IMG/VR virus record: IMGVR_UViG_3300008117_008517
Location: 1-64,000 of that record
Length of the DNA stretch: 64,000 nucleotides
DNA from: a virus
Strand: one strand, 5' to 3'
Made by a program: the position numbers and the translations under genes. The stretch's first letter is position 1. Every line of letters begins with the position of its first letter. Below, one piece after another: positions 23,228-34,100 of this stretch. The notes under the pieces are model-generated. The model had not been told where the DNA came from and ran no database searches. It saw only the letters and a list, made by a program, of their open reading frames with translations.

Positions 23228-23611
23228 TTATTTGTCAGGTATTACTCGATATAAAAAAGCGTAGTCACTATATTCAATCATGTGGAAAACTGAGGCTTCG
23301 TCATAACCGATATAGTAGAAACATTGCTTACCATTTTGATCAACTGCAAACCATTTAGAAGCAGTTTCGATTTCTGTTGCCAGTGAGATAATTCTAAATT
23401 CTTGAATTTCACTTGAATAAATAGTAACTCTTTCTGGTTTGGTGATGATTAAAATGTCAACATCAGTAGCTTGACTTGACCAAGTAATTGGTGAGTTGTT
23501 ATCACTTTTAAATCCAAGAAAAAGGTTGTATGCTTTTGCAAAAGTTGCTTCTTGAGAGAAAGAGACAAGTGAGATAATTGAAAAGAATAGTGTGATTATT
23601 AGTTTTTTCAT
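23228..23611 (-). CDS. Secreted protein, unknown function
   Basis: 127 residues with signal peptide MKKLIITLFFSIISLVSFSQ. The mature part is strand-rich (VDILIITKPERVTIYS, EFRIISLATEIE, CFYYIGYDE). Similar in size and design to the secreted protein at 4915-5388, though I cannot show homology. A TATATTTG box on the minus strand (23626-23633) lies 14 bases before the ATG. Confidence 0.62.
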   Translation of the reverse strand: MKKLIITLFFSIISLVSFSQEATFAKAYNLFLGFKSDNNSPITWSSQATDVDILIITKPERVTIYSSEIQEFRIISLATEIETASKWFAVDQNGKQCFYYIGYDEASVFHMIEYSDYAFLYRVIPDK

Positions 23612-23625
23612 ATTGTATATTTTGT

Positions 23626-23633
23626 CAAATATA
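23626..23633 (-). promoter_or_regulatory. Bacteroidetes-type -7 box TATATTTG
   Basis: Minus-strand TATATTTG upstream of the secreted-protein gene starting at 23611. Confidence 0.5.
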
Positions 23634-23657
23634 AAGAAGATGATTCAAATAAAAAAA

Positions 23658-23668
23658 TTAATATATAA
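23658..23668 (+). promoter_or_regulatory. Phage promoter-like TTAATATATAA
   Basis: TTAATATATAA, 4 bases before the ATG at 23673. Confidence 0.5.
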
Positions 23669-23672
23669 TTTT

Positions 23673-24482
23673 ATGAAACATTTACAAACATTTAATTCTT
23701 ATGAACCAATTAATGAGGGTTGGAAAGAAAACTTACTTGCTGGATTACTAGCCTTGGTTGGGACTTATGCGCAAGGACAAAAAGAACCTGAGAGAATTGT
23801 AAGAAAGGTTAAAACTGAAAAGCAAGTTCAAAGTCTAATCGAGATGGGATATACTCTTGACTCAACTCAGGTTGATACAGTTTGGAAAGAATTAATTACA
23901 AGTGCTCCTGAAAGTGAAGTTGTATCAATTAGATATACACTTGATAAAGGTCAATATTTTGAATCCGGTAAATTTGAATTAACTGAAGATATGAAATCAG
24001 GAATAGACAGTGTACTTTCCGAAATATTAGAAGATGGTGGAATACTTACAAATATAGATATAGAATCATCTACAGATAAACAACCACTTAGTTCATCACT
24101 TAAAGCAAAGTTAAAGTCTTTAGGATATAGTGAAGATAATTCTGGATTATCTGAAGCTAGATGTGGATCAATTAAAAACTACTTAGTTCAGAAAAGAGTT
24201 GATACAACTTTGATTTCTACAGAAACAAAATCTGAATTAGGAGAGACAGAAGTTGATCCTAGTTCGAGGTATGTAAATGTTGATTTTTATTATGTTATAC
24301 CAGTTGCTGTATTGCCATTTGAAGCTGAGAAAGAAGTACAAAGAGTTAAAACAACTTATTACTTATCAAAGCAAAAAGAACCAGTTAAGATTGTTAAAAT
24401 AAAACACAAAGGTATTAAAGTGAAGAAGATGGGTACTGTCAGAAAAACTGGTAGCACACCACCTTTGAAGTGTTGGAACTAA
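23673..24482 (+). CDS. Shared-peptide protein with OmpA-like domain
   Basis: 269 residues from the ATG at 23673, chosen because it follows TTAATATATAA and gives MKHLQTFNSYEPINEGWKEN, a clear copy of the recurring peptide with a possible cleavage point after INE. The frame is open back to 23592. Residues about 80-205 resemble the OmpA C-terminal peptidoglycan-binding fold: a long helix, IDIESSTD, then GLSEARCGSIKNYLVQKRV and a final R-x-V-x-V-x-F strand, though the usual Asp/Arg ligand pair is not exact. The tail is very basic (KIVKIKHKGIKVKKMG). It could be a head- or tail-carried protein that meets the cell wall at infection. Confidence 0.68.
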   Translation: MKHLQTFNSYEPINEGWKENLLAGLLALVGTYAQGQKEPERIVRKVKTEKQVQSLIEMGYTLDSTQVDTVWKELITSAPESEVVSIRYTLDKGQYFESGKFELTEDMKSGIDSVLSEILEDGGILTNIDIESSTDKQPLSSSLKAKLKSLGYSEDNSGLSEARCGSIKNYLVQKRVDTTLISTETKSELGETEVDPSSRYVNVDFYYVIPVAVLPFEAEKEVQRVKTTYYLSKQKEPVKIVKIKHKGIKVKKMGTVRKTGSTPPLKCWN

Positions 24483-24988
24483 GGATTGTAAATAACAAGA
24501 GTTGCCCAGATTAAATAGTTTGTGAAACCTTCTATTCCGGTAGGTTGTTTTTGAATTACTGTAGAGACACCACCGAGTCTACATTCATTTAACATTGTTT
24601 TATTATGGCCTGGTGAGTTTTTCCAAGACTCAAAAACACCAGTAGAAATTTCCGAATTAATATTCTCTTTTGATTCAGAGTCTTCGAAGTTCATACTTAA
24701 AAGAAGAACATTCTCAGAGATTCTTGAACAGTTTGATCCATATTTCCAGAGTCTATCTTGTGGATTTACTAAAATAGATTCATGGTGTGATATTGTCATA
24801 TCGCAACTATCTTTTAAGTAATTCGAGTGATGATTTGAGGCTTTGAAGGCGATATCATTCCAAATAAATTCATTTTTTGAAAATGATTTTCTATACTTGT
24901 TGATTTTTTCGAAACACAATTTATCTAAATTGGTCTGTGACAAAGAGACTTGTGTAAATAGGAGGAATAGAATAGTTAGAAATTTCAT
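24479..24988 (-). CDS. Secreted CAP (SCP/PR-1-like) domain protein
   Basis: 169 residues with signal peptide MKFLTILFLLFTQVSLSQ. CAP signature elements in order: INKYR (about 30), LKASNHHSNYL region (about 50-58), ISHHES (about 66-71), ISENVL (about 90) and TGVFESWKNSPGHNKTMLN (about 116-134), where the His residues would bind metal. CAP proteins are extracellular and bind lipids or act on the envelope; bacterial roles are varied. A TATATTTG box lies 4 bases before the ATG, so the transcript may be leaderless and host-driven. Its stop shares bases with the stop of the OmpA-like gene. Confidence 0.83.
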   Translation of the reverse strand: MKFLTILFLLFTQVSLSQTNLDKLCFEKINKYRKSFSKNEFIWNDIAFKASNHHSNYLKDSCDMTISHHESILVNPQDRLWKYGSNCSRISENVLLLSMNFEDSESKENINSEISTGVFESWKNSPGHNKTMLNECRLGGVSTVIQKQPTGIEGFTNYLIWATLVIYNP

Positions 24989-24992
24989 GAAT

Positions 24993-25000
24993 CAAATATA
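24993..25000 (-). promoter_or_regulatory. Bacteroidetes-type -7 box TATATTTG
   Basis: Minus-strand TATATTTG, 4 bases before the CAP gene ATG; predicted leaderless mRNA. Confidence 0.55.
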
Positions 25001-25062
25001 GTAAAATATTAATATTTTCCAAAATTTTTAGAATATATTTTCTTGAGATCTAAATCACTTGG

Positions 25063-25076
25063 TTTAATATATAAAA
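25063..25076 (+). promoter_or_regulatory. Phage promoter-like TTTAATATATAAAA
   Basis: Consensus element 17 bases before the GTG start of the giant fibre gene; probably drives the whole fibre operon to 38.9 kb. Confidence 0.5.
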
Positions 25077-25093
25077 TAAACTTGAGACTTTAA

Positions 25094-28000
25094 GTGGCTT
25101 TAATTCTTTTCGAAGAACCGGTTCCAGTAGAGAATGGTGATGTAAACTTTAGAGTAGACTCCAATAATTGGGCAGTTCCTGGTCAATCAGTACTTGTAAG
25201 CTATCCAGATGGTAGCTACTTGGGATATTTCATCGTGACTGATGTTTATATACTTGTAGAGCCTGATGGAACTGAGTATTTATATATTACTTGTCGGAAT
25301 GTCACACTTTATTTTCCAGCAAATCCTGCTCCTTTATCTCAGATACCTCAGTTTTCAATAATTGGCCCAGGCATGCCTCCAAGTGGACCTCAAGGTGAAT
25401 CAGGACCTCAAGGTTTACAAGGTCCAACAGGTCCACAAGGTCTACAAGGTCCGACCGGTCCACAAGGTCTTCAAGGTCCGACTGGTCCACAAGGTTTACA
25501 AGGTCCAACAGGTCCACAAGGTTTGCAAGGTCCGACCGGTCCACAGGGTCTACAAGGCCCAACAGGTCCACAAGGTTTTCAAGGACCAACTGGTCCACAA
25601 GGTCCTCAGGGTCCTACCGGACCACAAGGTCCTCAAGGTTTACAAGGTCCAACAGGCCCTCAGGGTTTTCAGGGACCAAGTGGTCCACAAGGTCTTCAAG
25701 GACCAACCGGTCCAACTGGAGTTCAAGGTTTTCAAGGACCCTGTTGTGCTGGTCCAACCGGTGCGACTGGTCTTACTTTGACATCCGATTCTTGTTACAT
25801 TTTTGACTATGATGATTCGACTACTCAGTCTTATCCAGGTAACGGTAGATTTAGACTTAATAACTCAGATATGGGTTCTGCAAATCAGATGTTTGTTTCT
25901 TACCAAGACACAACATCGAATGATTTGTCTAATTATTTTGAGGCATTAAATAATTATGGCACAACTCTTAGAAGAGGATTTTTGAAAATTCAACTTTCAA
26001 CAGATCAGTCTTGGTTTCATGTATTTGAAATAACTGGTACGATTACATCTAGTGGTTCTGGTGTGACTAAATACTATTTAATACCAATTTCAAATATAGT
26101 TTCAGATAATGATTTTACTAATAATTCCAACAGCTATTTGTGTTTTACTCCTGCTGGTAATTCAACTACTGGTCCCCAAGGAGCTACTGGTCCTTCATTA
26201 GGACCTGCGGGTGCTCAAGGTCCAACTGGTCCACTAGCTAATACAGTAACTGGTCCTCAAGGACCAACAGGCCTGTCAGGAGATGCTGGACCACAAGGTC
26301 CAACTGGACCTGCTGGATCCGGTGATGGAAATACTGGACCACAAGGACCAACAGGCCTGTCAGGAGATGCTGGACCACAAGGTCCAACTGGACCTGCTGG
26401 ATCCGGTGATGGGAATACTGGACCTCAGGGTCCAACCGGTCTATCAGGAGATGTTGGTGCACAAGGTCCAACTGGACCTGCTGGATTAGGTGATGGTAAT
26501 ACTGGGTCTCAAGGACCAACTGGACCGTTAGGTATGACTGGTTCACAAGGTTCAACTGGTAGCTCTATAACTGGTCCACAAGGATCAACAGGTATAATAG
26601 GTCCCCAAGGTCATACAGGACCTCCCGGTAATCCAGGTGGTGATCAGGGACCAACGGGTTTTCAAGGTAATACAGGAGTTCAAGGTATAACTGGACCATC
26701 AGCTACAGGACCGCAGGGTAATACAGGTATTATTGGTCCTCAAGGTCACACTGGTCCTCCCGGTAATCCTGGTGGAGATCAAGGTCCAACTGGTTTTCAA
26801 GGAAACACTGGTGTTCAGGGTCTTACTGGACCTCAAGGTTTTACAGGAATCGGTACGACAGGATCTCAAGGATCTACTGGTTCTCAAGGCGCAACTGGTA
26901 GTCAAGGTTTAACAGGAACTCAAGGAGTGACTGGTACTCAAGGTTCTACCGGTATTCAAGGATTGACTGGACCACAAGGTTCTACCGGTTCTCAAGGTCA
27001 GACAGGAGCTTCTATAACTGGCCCGCAAGGAAACACAGGTGTAGGTATACAAGGCCCAACTGGACCTCCCGGTAATCCTGGTGGAGATCAAGGTCCAACA
27101 GGTTTTCAAGGTAATACAGGAGTTCAAGGTATAACGGGACCATCAATAACTGGTAATCAAGGACCTACTGGAATACCTGGTCCTCAAGGTGATACCGGTC
27201 CTGCCGGTCCTGCAGGTGGTCCTTCTGGTCCACAAGGAAACACCGGAATACAAGGTTTGACGGGATTACAAGGTCCAACTGGTTTTCAAGGATTTACTGG
27301 TTTACAGGGTCTTACTGGTCCACAAGGTTTGACTGGACTACAGGGATTAACTGGTCCACAGGGTGTAACTGGAACTCAAGGGTTTACAGGCACACAAGGA
27401 ATTACTGGATCACAGGGTCCAACTGGTATTCAGGGTATGACTGGCACAAAGGGAGAAACTGGACCTTCAATAACAGGACCACAAGGTCCAACTGGTGTAG
27501 ATGGTCTACAAGGTCCAACAGGACCACCAAATGGTTTTCAAGGACCAACCGGACTTCAAGGTATGACCGGTCCAAAAGGTGACCCGGGTGGCTTTCAAGG
27601 ACCAACAGGTCCAGAGGGTTCTACTGGTGTTCAAGGAACTACAGGTATATCTATAACTGGACCTCAGGGATTTACCGGTAATCAAGGAACAACGGGCTCT
27701 CAAGGATTAACTGGTACTCAAGGTATAACAGGTTCTCAAGGTTTCACTGGTTCGCAGGGGGTGACAGGGTCTCAAGGATTTACTGGATTTCAAGGAAATA
27801 CAGGATCTCAGGGAAATACAGGGTCTCAAGGTGTTACTGGATTTCAAGGTAATACTGGTATTCAAGGACCCACAGGTAATTCTATTACAGGACCACAGGG
27901 TGTCACTGGTATAGATGGTAATCAAGGTCCAACAGGACCTGCTGGTACACCTGGTGGACCTCAAGGATTCACTGGATTTCAAGGACCAACTGGGCCAAAA

Positions 28001-31000
28001 GGTGATCCGGGAGGTCTTCAGGGACCAACTGGAACAACAGGAGTTGATGGTCCAACTGGTACTCAAGGACCAACTGGTAATCAGGGTAATACAGGTCCAC
28101 AAGGCACAACTGGGAGTCAGGGTATTACTGGGCATCAAGGAACTACAGGAAATCAAGGTTCAACTGGTGTTCAAGGTTCTACAGGAATACAAGGACTCAC
28201 TGGACCGAAAGGTGAAACTGGAACTTCTGTAACAGGTGCTCAAGGTCCAACTGGTGTTGGTCTTCAGGGTCCAACTGGACCACCGAATGGTTTTCAAGGA
28301 CCAACTGGCTTCCAAGGTGCAACTGGTCCTAAGGGTGATCCTGGTGGATTTCAAGGTCCGACTGGACCAACCGGTCCTTCCGCAAATTACTATGTTCAAG
28401 AACCACCAGCACCACCGTCACCGGTACAAGGTGATAGATGGTATGACTTATCAACGGGTCAAGAATTTGTTTATATAAACGATAATACCAGCTCTCAGTG
28501 GGTTACTCCAATTAATTTTTACAATGGTTCATCTACCGGTGGTAATACAGGTCCGCAAGGAACCACTGGTCCTCAAGGAATCACTGGAAGTCAAGGTCCA
28601 ACTGGTCCTAGCAGTATCACAATAACTGACCCTGCTGGTAGAATATTCTTTAGTAGTGGTAGTTCACTTACAAGCTCAAGTTGTTTAAGTATAAACGTAT
28701 CAGATCTAAATTTAATTATTGGTTCAACTGGTAGTTCTATTCTGGGCTACCTTGGTAACCCAGCCTCTGTCTATTGTAGTCGTAGAAATTCTATAATAAG
28801 CAGTTTTGATTCTGAGATTTCTGCTATTAGCCGTGGTAACACTATAATTTCTGGTGAGTGTAATAGACAATGTGTTTCATGTAATTCAACAATAATTTCA
28901 AGTAAATGTAGTTGCATGGACCCCGCTGGTGGTATTTTTGGCAATGTACATTTTCACAGTTCGATAATAGCAGGATTCAATAGTTGTATAATAAGTTCTG
29001 GAGCAGTTACTGTCAAATATTCGTCAATAGTGGGTGATTGTCAGTCTAGAATCCAATCTGGATGCACATCTTTGATAGGTGGGGGTTTTAAAAATGTAAT
29101 TTGTACTAGTTTACAATCATCAATTCTTGGTGGATCGTGTAATGTTATTACAAATTCAACTTGTAATAGTTCTATTATAGGCAGTTACAGATCATGTATC
29201 AGTTGCTCAAAACAAACTGCAATAATTGCAGGTGGAACTGGTAGTTTTATCAATTGTGCAAGTTGTAATTCATCACTTATTGGCGGATATAGAAATACAT
29301 TAACGGCATCTTGTTTTAGTTCAATTATTAGTGGTCAAAGAAACTGTATTAGTAACGGTGCAAACTCTATAATAATTGGTGGTTCTGGAAGTTTTATAAG
29401 CTCTACTGCTTCTAATAGTGTTATAGTAGGTGGTAATTCACTCACTTTAACAGCCTCTAATACCGTACTTGTGCCAAATTTAAGAGTTGCTGGTAATTTA
29501 ATTCCTAACGCTGATCAGACTTATGACCTTGGTGCAACTCCATCTGGAAGATGGAGAGATCTATGGCTTAGTGGTAACACAATATATCTTGGTGATTTAA
29601 CTATCTCGGCATCTGGTTCATCAGTTGCAGTTCCAAATCTATTAGTTACCGGTGGCTCGACGTTTAGAGGTAGTCTATCTACAGGAACAGCTTCAGTATT
29701 GGGTAATATATCTGCAACTGGTTCATTATCAGTAACGAATACAATCACAGCTGGTACTATTTCCGCAACTAACCAGGTAGATTCCAGTTCGTTCAATGCT
29801 GCTACTTATAAAATAGCTACTTTTAAAGCACTTGATGGACCAGCTTTTTCAGCTTATGGAAGTGTAGCTACGACGCTAAATAACGGTGTAGTAACTAAAA
29901 TAACTTTGGATACTGAGGAATTTGATACTGACAATGTATTCAACACTTCAACATATCGATTCACACCAAATTTAGCTGGATATTATCTGTTCCATGGTCA
30001 CATAAGTGTTGTCACATACGCATCAAACACTAGCTCACAAATTATGTCATTATATAAAAATGGATATGAATATAAAAGAGGAGTTAGAGTTCCTTGCAAT
30101 ACTGCTGGTGTTGGGACCATGATTAGTGCAATGATTTTCATGGATGGAATCACTGACTATATCGAAATGTATGGTCTACAGAGTTCTGGTGGTAATGTTA
30201 CAACTGAGACTGGTCAACAATTTGGTTCATATTTACAAGGTAATTTTGTGAAACCACCAATTTACTTATACGTTTCGGTTCAATATCTAGTCATCGGAGG
30301 GGGTGGCGGAGGCGGATGTAACTGGGGTGGAGGTGGAGGTGGAGGTGCCTTTGTTGAAGGAACTTCTGGATTTGCTAGAGGATTTGTTTATGATATTATT
30401 GTTGGAACTGGTGGGGATGGTGCAACCACTGCGGGCTCCGGTGGTAATGGTGGTTCATCAACCATAACAGGTGTTAAATATACTCCTAGTACTTTTACTA
30501 TTGATGCTTCTGGCGGTGGCGGTGGTGGATATAACATAAGTGGATCAAGTGCAGCTGCAGGAAATTCAAATGGCAACGGGTCTGGTGGTGGTGCTGGGTA
30601 TCCAGGTTCTGGTGGAACAGTTGCTGGTGGGTCTGGTGTCAATAACGTAACTATAGAATTTCAAACTGTTAATTCATTCAACAGTGGGGGACAATCACAA
30701 GGTTTAAATTCTAGAGCATCTGGTGGTGGAGGTGGTGCTGGTGCTGTTGGACAAGAAGGTCAAACATCAACCACTGGTGGTAATGGTGGTGCTGGTAAAA
30801 CAAGTTCAATAACTGGTGCTTCTGTATACTATTCAGCTGGAGGTGGAGGCGGTGGTAATGCCGGAACAGTACAATCTTCAGGTGGGACTGGTAATACAGG
30901 TGGCAAAGGTGGAAATACAAATGGAGGCGCTGGTACAAGTGGCGCGGGTGGATATGGTATGGGCGGTGGTGGAGGTGCTACTAATGGTGGCCAAGGTGGT

Positions 31001-31135
31001 AATGGTAGTAAAGGTGTTGTTATTTTACGTGTTTTAACTTCTCAAAATAGTTCGGGAACTGGCACCTATACAACAACAACTGATGGTCTATACACAATTT
31101 TCACATTTACTGGCGATGGCCAGTTTATACCCTGA
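25094..31135 (+). CDS. Giant collagen-like tail fibre/adhesin with C1q-like and Gly-rich ends
   Basis: 2013 residues, GTG start. Order: N-terminal beta domain (1-95), collagen-like Gly-x-y repeats (about 98-212), a beta domain (about 225-355), a very long collagen-like stretch (about 360-1100, mainly GPQGPTG-type triplets), a short spacer and a second short collagen run. A Cys-rich region of Ile-Ile-Gly/Ser repeats follows (about 1185-1460), then [18 protein letters not shown], a C1q/TNF-like jelly roll (about 1570-1720) and a poly-Gly domain (about 1735-2010). Collagen stretches should trimerise into a long shaft; C1q-like and Gly-rich domains are typical receptor-binding tips in phage fibres. 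Five Lys residues stand in the Gly-x-Lys-Gly position. No signal peptide, so it is virion-assembled. Confidence 0.93.
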   Translation: MALILFEEPVPVENGDVNFRVDSNNWAVPGQSVLVSYPDGSYLGYFIVTDVYILVEPDGTEYLYITCRNVTLYFPANPAPLSQIPQFSIIGPGMPPSGPQGESGPQGLQGPTGPQGLQGPTGPQGLQGPTGPQGLQGPTGPQGLQGPTGPQGLQGPTGPQGFQGPTGPQGPQGPTGPQGPQGLQGPTGPQGFQGPSGPQGLQGPTGPTGVQGFQGPCCAGPTGATGLTLTSDSCYIFDYDDSTTQSYPGNGRFRLNNSDMGSANQMFVSYQDTTSNDLSNYFEALNNYGTTLRRGFLKIQLSTDQSWFHVFEITGTITSSGSGVTKYYLIPISNIVSDNDFTNNSNSYLCFTPAGNSTTGPQGATGPSLGPAGAQGPTGPLANTVTGPQGPTGLSGDAGPQGPTGPAGSGDGNTGPQGPTGLSGDAGPQGPTGPAGSGDGNTGPQGPTGLSGDVGAQGPTGPAGLGDGNTGSQGPTGPLGMTGSQGSTGSSITGPQGSTGIIGPQGHTGPPGNPGGDQGPTGFQGNTGVQGITGPSATGPQGNTGIIGPQGHTGPPGNPGGDQGPTGFQGNTGVQGLTGPQGFTGIGTTGSQGSTGSQGATGSQGLTGTQGVTGTQGSTGIQGLTGPQGSTGSQGQTGASITGPQGNTGVGIQGPTGPPGNPGGDQGPTGFQGNTGVQGITGPSITGNQGPTGIPGPQGDTGPAGPAGGPSGPQGNTGIQGLTGLQGPTGFQGFTGLQGLTGPQGLTGLQGLTGPQGVTGTQGFTGTQGITGSQGPTGIQGMTGTKGETGPSITGPQGPTGVDGLQGPTGPPNGFQGPTGLQGMTGPKGDPGGFQGPTGPEGSTGVQGTTGISITGPQGFTGNQGTTGSQGLTGTQGITGSQGFTGSQGVTGSQGFTGFQGNTGSQGNTGSQGVTGFQGNTGIQGPTGNSITGPQGVTGIDGNQGPTGPAGTPGGPQGFTGFQGPTGPKGDPGGLQGPTGTTGVDGPTGTQGPTGNQGNTGPQGTTGSQGITGHQGTTGNQGSTGVQGSTGIQGLTGPKGETGTSVTGAQGPTGVGLQGPTGPPNGFQGPTGFQGATGPKGDPGGFQGPTGPTGPSANYYVQEPPAPPSPVQGDRWYDLSTGQEFVYINDNTSSQWVTPINFYNGSSTGGNTGPQGTTGPQGITGSQGPTGPSSITITDPAGRIFFSSGSSLTSSSCLSINVSDLNLIIGSTGSSILGYLGNPASVYCSRRNSIISSFDSEISAISRGNTIISGECNRQCVSCNSTIISSKCSCMDPAGGIFGNVHFHSSIIAGFNSCIISSGAVTVKYSSIVGDCQSRIQSGCTSLIGGGFKNVICTSLQSSILGGSCNVITNSTCNSSIIGSYRSCISCSKQTAIIAGGTGSFINCASCNSSLIGGYRNTLTASCFSSIISGQRNCISNGANSIIIGGSGSFISSTASNSVIVGGNSLTLTASNTVLVPNLRVAGNLIPNADQTYDLGATPSGRWRDLWLSGNTIYLGDLTISASGSSVAVPNLLVTGGSTFRGSLSTGTASVLGNISATGSLSVTNTITAGTISATNQVDSSSFNAATYKIATFKALDGPAFSAYGSVATTLNNGVVTKITLDTEEFDTDNVFNTSTYRFTPNLAGYYLFHGHISVVTYASNTSSQIMSLYKNGYEYKRGVRVPCNTAGVGTMISAMIFMDGITDYIEMYGLQSSGGNVTTETGQQFGSYLQGNFVKPPIYLYVSVQYLVIGGGGGGGCNWGGGGGGGAFVEGTSGFARGFVYDIIVGTGGDGATTAGSGGNGGSSTITGVKYTPSTFTIDASGGGGGGYNISGSSAAAGNSNGNGSGGGAGYPGSGGTVAGGSGVNNVTIEFQTVNSFNSGGQSQGLNSRASGGGGGAGAVGQEGQTSTTGGNGGAGKTSSITGASVYYSAGGGGGGNAGTVQSSGGTGNTGGKGGNTNGGAGTSGAGGYGMGGGGGATNGGQGGNGSKGVVILRVLTSQNSSGTGTYTTTTDGLYTIFTFTGDGQFIP
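25382..25756 (+). repeat. Collagen-coding repeat block 1
   Basis: Tandem 9- and 18-base units (GGT CCA CAA GGT CTA CAA type) encoding Gly-x-y. Third codon positions vary strongly between units, so the repeat is clearer in protein than in DNA. Confidence 0.9.
26170..28385 (+). repeat. Collagen-coding repeat block 2
   Basis: About 2.2 kb of Gly-x-y coding repeats, the main shaft of the first fibre, with breaks at [15 protein letters not shown] and PPNGFQG inserts that repeat at the protein level. Confidence 0.9.
26253..26420 (+). repeat. 84-bp tandem duplication
   Basis: Two nearly identical 84-base copies (26253-26336 and 26337-26420; for example AGGCCTGTCAGGAGATGCTG occurs twice, 84 bases apart), then a more diverged third copy. 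This is a recent in-frame duplication of 28 residues. Confidence 0.85.
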
Positions 31136-31162
31136 TAAAATAGATAAATAAATAAATAGAAT

Positions 31163-34100
31163 ATGCCAGTAAATTTTCCATCATTTCCCTCAACAAACGA
31201 GACCTACACTTTTAGTTCAACAGTGTGGACATATAATGGATATGCATGGGTTGTATCTTCATCGGCTCAATCAACTGGTGCTACAGGTCCTCAAGGTCCT
31301 ACTGGACAGGCAGGATCAGGTTCCGGGGTAACAGGTCCTCAAGGTCCGACTGGTATAGATGGTGTTCAGGGTCCGACTGGACCAGCAGGTGGTGGATCTG
31401 GCACAACCGGTCCTCAAGGCCCAACTGGCCTACAGGGTATAACAGGTCCTCAAGGTTCAACAGGACCGGGTATTTCGGTTGATAGACCATTCACTGAAGT
31501 ATTCTTTAGTGATGGTAATTTAGGCATAACGAGTTCAGAAAACTTCACATTCAATCCAACTTACTCGAACTTAGTTTCCGGACTTTCTAATAGTATAATC
31601 GCTGGAGTCTATGGACCTACTGATAGTATTTCATCAGCTATAATTGGTGGTAAAGAAAATACTATATCTAATAGATCAAGTTATTCTACAATTTTAGGCG
31701 GATCTTGTAATTTAATTACTGGTACATCCGCTTCATCAGCCGCTTCATCAGCTATAATTGGTGGTAAAGAAAATACTATATCTGATAGATCAAGTTATTC
31801 TACAATTTTAGCTGGATCTTGCAATTTAATTACTGGTACATCCGCGTACGGATTTGTAAGTGGTGTTTGTAATAAAATTATAAACAGTTCAAAATCTCAT
31901 ATAATAGGAGGTGAGAAGAATTCTATTTGTAATTACGACGGTCTCTACCAAAATGCTAATCTATTGAATCTTGATAGCTCTTTAATAATTGGAGGATGTC
32001 AGAATACAATTATGAACAACAGTTATGTTTCAAATTTCTCATCAATTATAGGTGGATTTACAAACTCGATATGTGATTCTCAACGTTCCTCTATCTTATT
32101 TTCATCTTGTTCAGTAAATCGTATATCCTGTTGTGGTATTATATTAAATTCATATAAATCTATACAATGTTGGGACTGTAACAGTTTAATATTAGGTGGT
32201 TCATATAATTGGATTATTGGAAATTATCTGGGACAACCAGAATACAACGTAATAGTTGGTGGTAAACATAATTGCATGTTCCAATTTAACTCATATACTG
32301 GTTACACCGGAGTCTCTTCCTATAGTGCTATACTATCATCTACTGGTTCAAGTATCAATTGGTCTATTTCAGGAGTGATTGTAGGTGGATCCGGAAATAT
32401 TCTTGCAGGTCGACCGTATGACATCAAAAATCTAACTTCTACAATAATAGGAGGTAGATGTAACATTATTTTGATAGATGCTTTTGCTGCTGGTACATCG
32501 TCAGACAATTCAATTATGGGTGGATTCTGTAACAGAATTGTAAATTCTGATAGAAGTGCAATAATTGGTGGCAGTCAGCTCACCCTCACTCAATCGGATA
32601 CAGTACTTGTACCTCAATTAAAATTAAACGAGCCTACAAATTCTGTAATATTATCTGCAACAAATGGGACTTTAAATATTGGAATAGGAACTTACTCTTA
32701 CAGATTACCAAAGACTGATGGGTTACCAGGTCAGTTATTATCAACTGATGGATTGGCATCTTCTGGTGGTACCCTTTCTTGGGTTACTGCTTCTGGTGTT
32801 GGTAGTCAGGGAGTGACTGGACCACAGGGTTTGACAGGTGTTCAAGGTCTAACAGGTCCTCAAGGTTTTACAGGAGATCAAGGTACAACTGGTTCTCAAG
32901 GATTTACAGGTAATCAAGGTCTGACTGGATCACAAGGAACCACTGGTAATCAAGGATTTACAGGTAATCAGGGTGTGACCGGACTACAAGGTTCGACTGG
33001 TGTTCAAGGATTTACCGGACCACAAGGATTTACAGGTAATCAGGGTGTGACCGGACTACAAGGTTCGACTGGTGTTCAAGGATTTACCGGACCACAAGGG
33101 TTTACAGGTGATCAAGGATCAACAGGACCACAAGGTTTTACTGGTTTACAAGGATTTACTGGTCCACAAGGTCAACCCGGTCAAGCAGCTTCATACTATA
33201 ATTACAAAGCTAAAACGGCAAGTCAGAGTGGTGATCCAGGATCAACATATATCCTCTGGAATAATGCTACACAAATAAGTTCAACACAAATAAACATAAG
33301 TCACATCAATAGAGATTCAGTGGATATAGATTTCTTACTTGCTACAATTATCCCAGGCAACACAATAATAATACAAGCTGATGATAATTCAAATAACTAT
33401 CAAAAATGGGTAGTTAGTGCCACGATTTCAATAATCCCGAACTCTTATGTGCAAATACCAGTTACATTCGTAGAATATGGTGGTACTGGTAATTCATTTA
33501 ATAATGATGATAATATTATAGTTATAGTTCAAACAGCTGGTTCTACTGGTCCACAAGGAAGTGTTGGTGTAACTGGACCACAAGGTCAAACTGGTATACA
33601 AGGATTTACTGGACCACAAGGTGCTACTGGTTCAGGAATTTCAATCACTAGTCCAACTGGTGAAATATTCTTCAGCAGTGGTAGTTCACTAACTAGTTCT
33701 AGTTGTTTTAATATAGATTCATCAAGACTGAATTTGATTATAGGTTCTACCGGTTCTAGTTTTGACAACACACCAAAAAATAATCGTAGAAACTCAATAA
33801 TTAGTAGTGGGAATTCAAAAATATGCTATGGTAGTTGTGAGAGCGGAATCGCTTTTGGTCAGAATAATTTAATATACTCATCTATAAATTCATCAATAAT
33901 ATCAAGTCAAAATAGTTGTATTTGTAATCCCTTGTCTAAATTTGTTTATAATAGTTCAATAATTGGAGGAGTAGATCATAAAATTATAGGAGCATCTTTT
34001 TTATCTTCTTATTCTTTGATTTTGGGTGGTACATCCTCAACAATTTGTTCTGCATATAGAACAGTAATAATTGGTGGTGGTGGCAACATAGCTTATGGTA

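Noticed and set aside
25382-25756. CRISPR-like short regularly spaced repeats
   Set aside because: Units are 9 or 18 bases in frame, translate as collagen triplets, and have no unique spacers or nearby cas genes.
25302-28400. Long open frames on the minus strand and in shifted plus frames across the collagen-coding region (for example 27707-28156 minus, 28160-28399 minus)
   Set aside because: They follow from the repetitive Gly-x-y coding sequence, have low-complexity products rich in Leu/Asp or Thr/Ser, and lie entirely within a convincing 2013-residue gene.
30388-30642. Pro-rich minus-strand frame opposite the poly-Gly domain
   Set aside because: It is the complement of Gly codons (GGN to NCC) and has no start signal.
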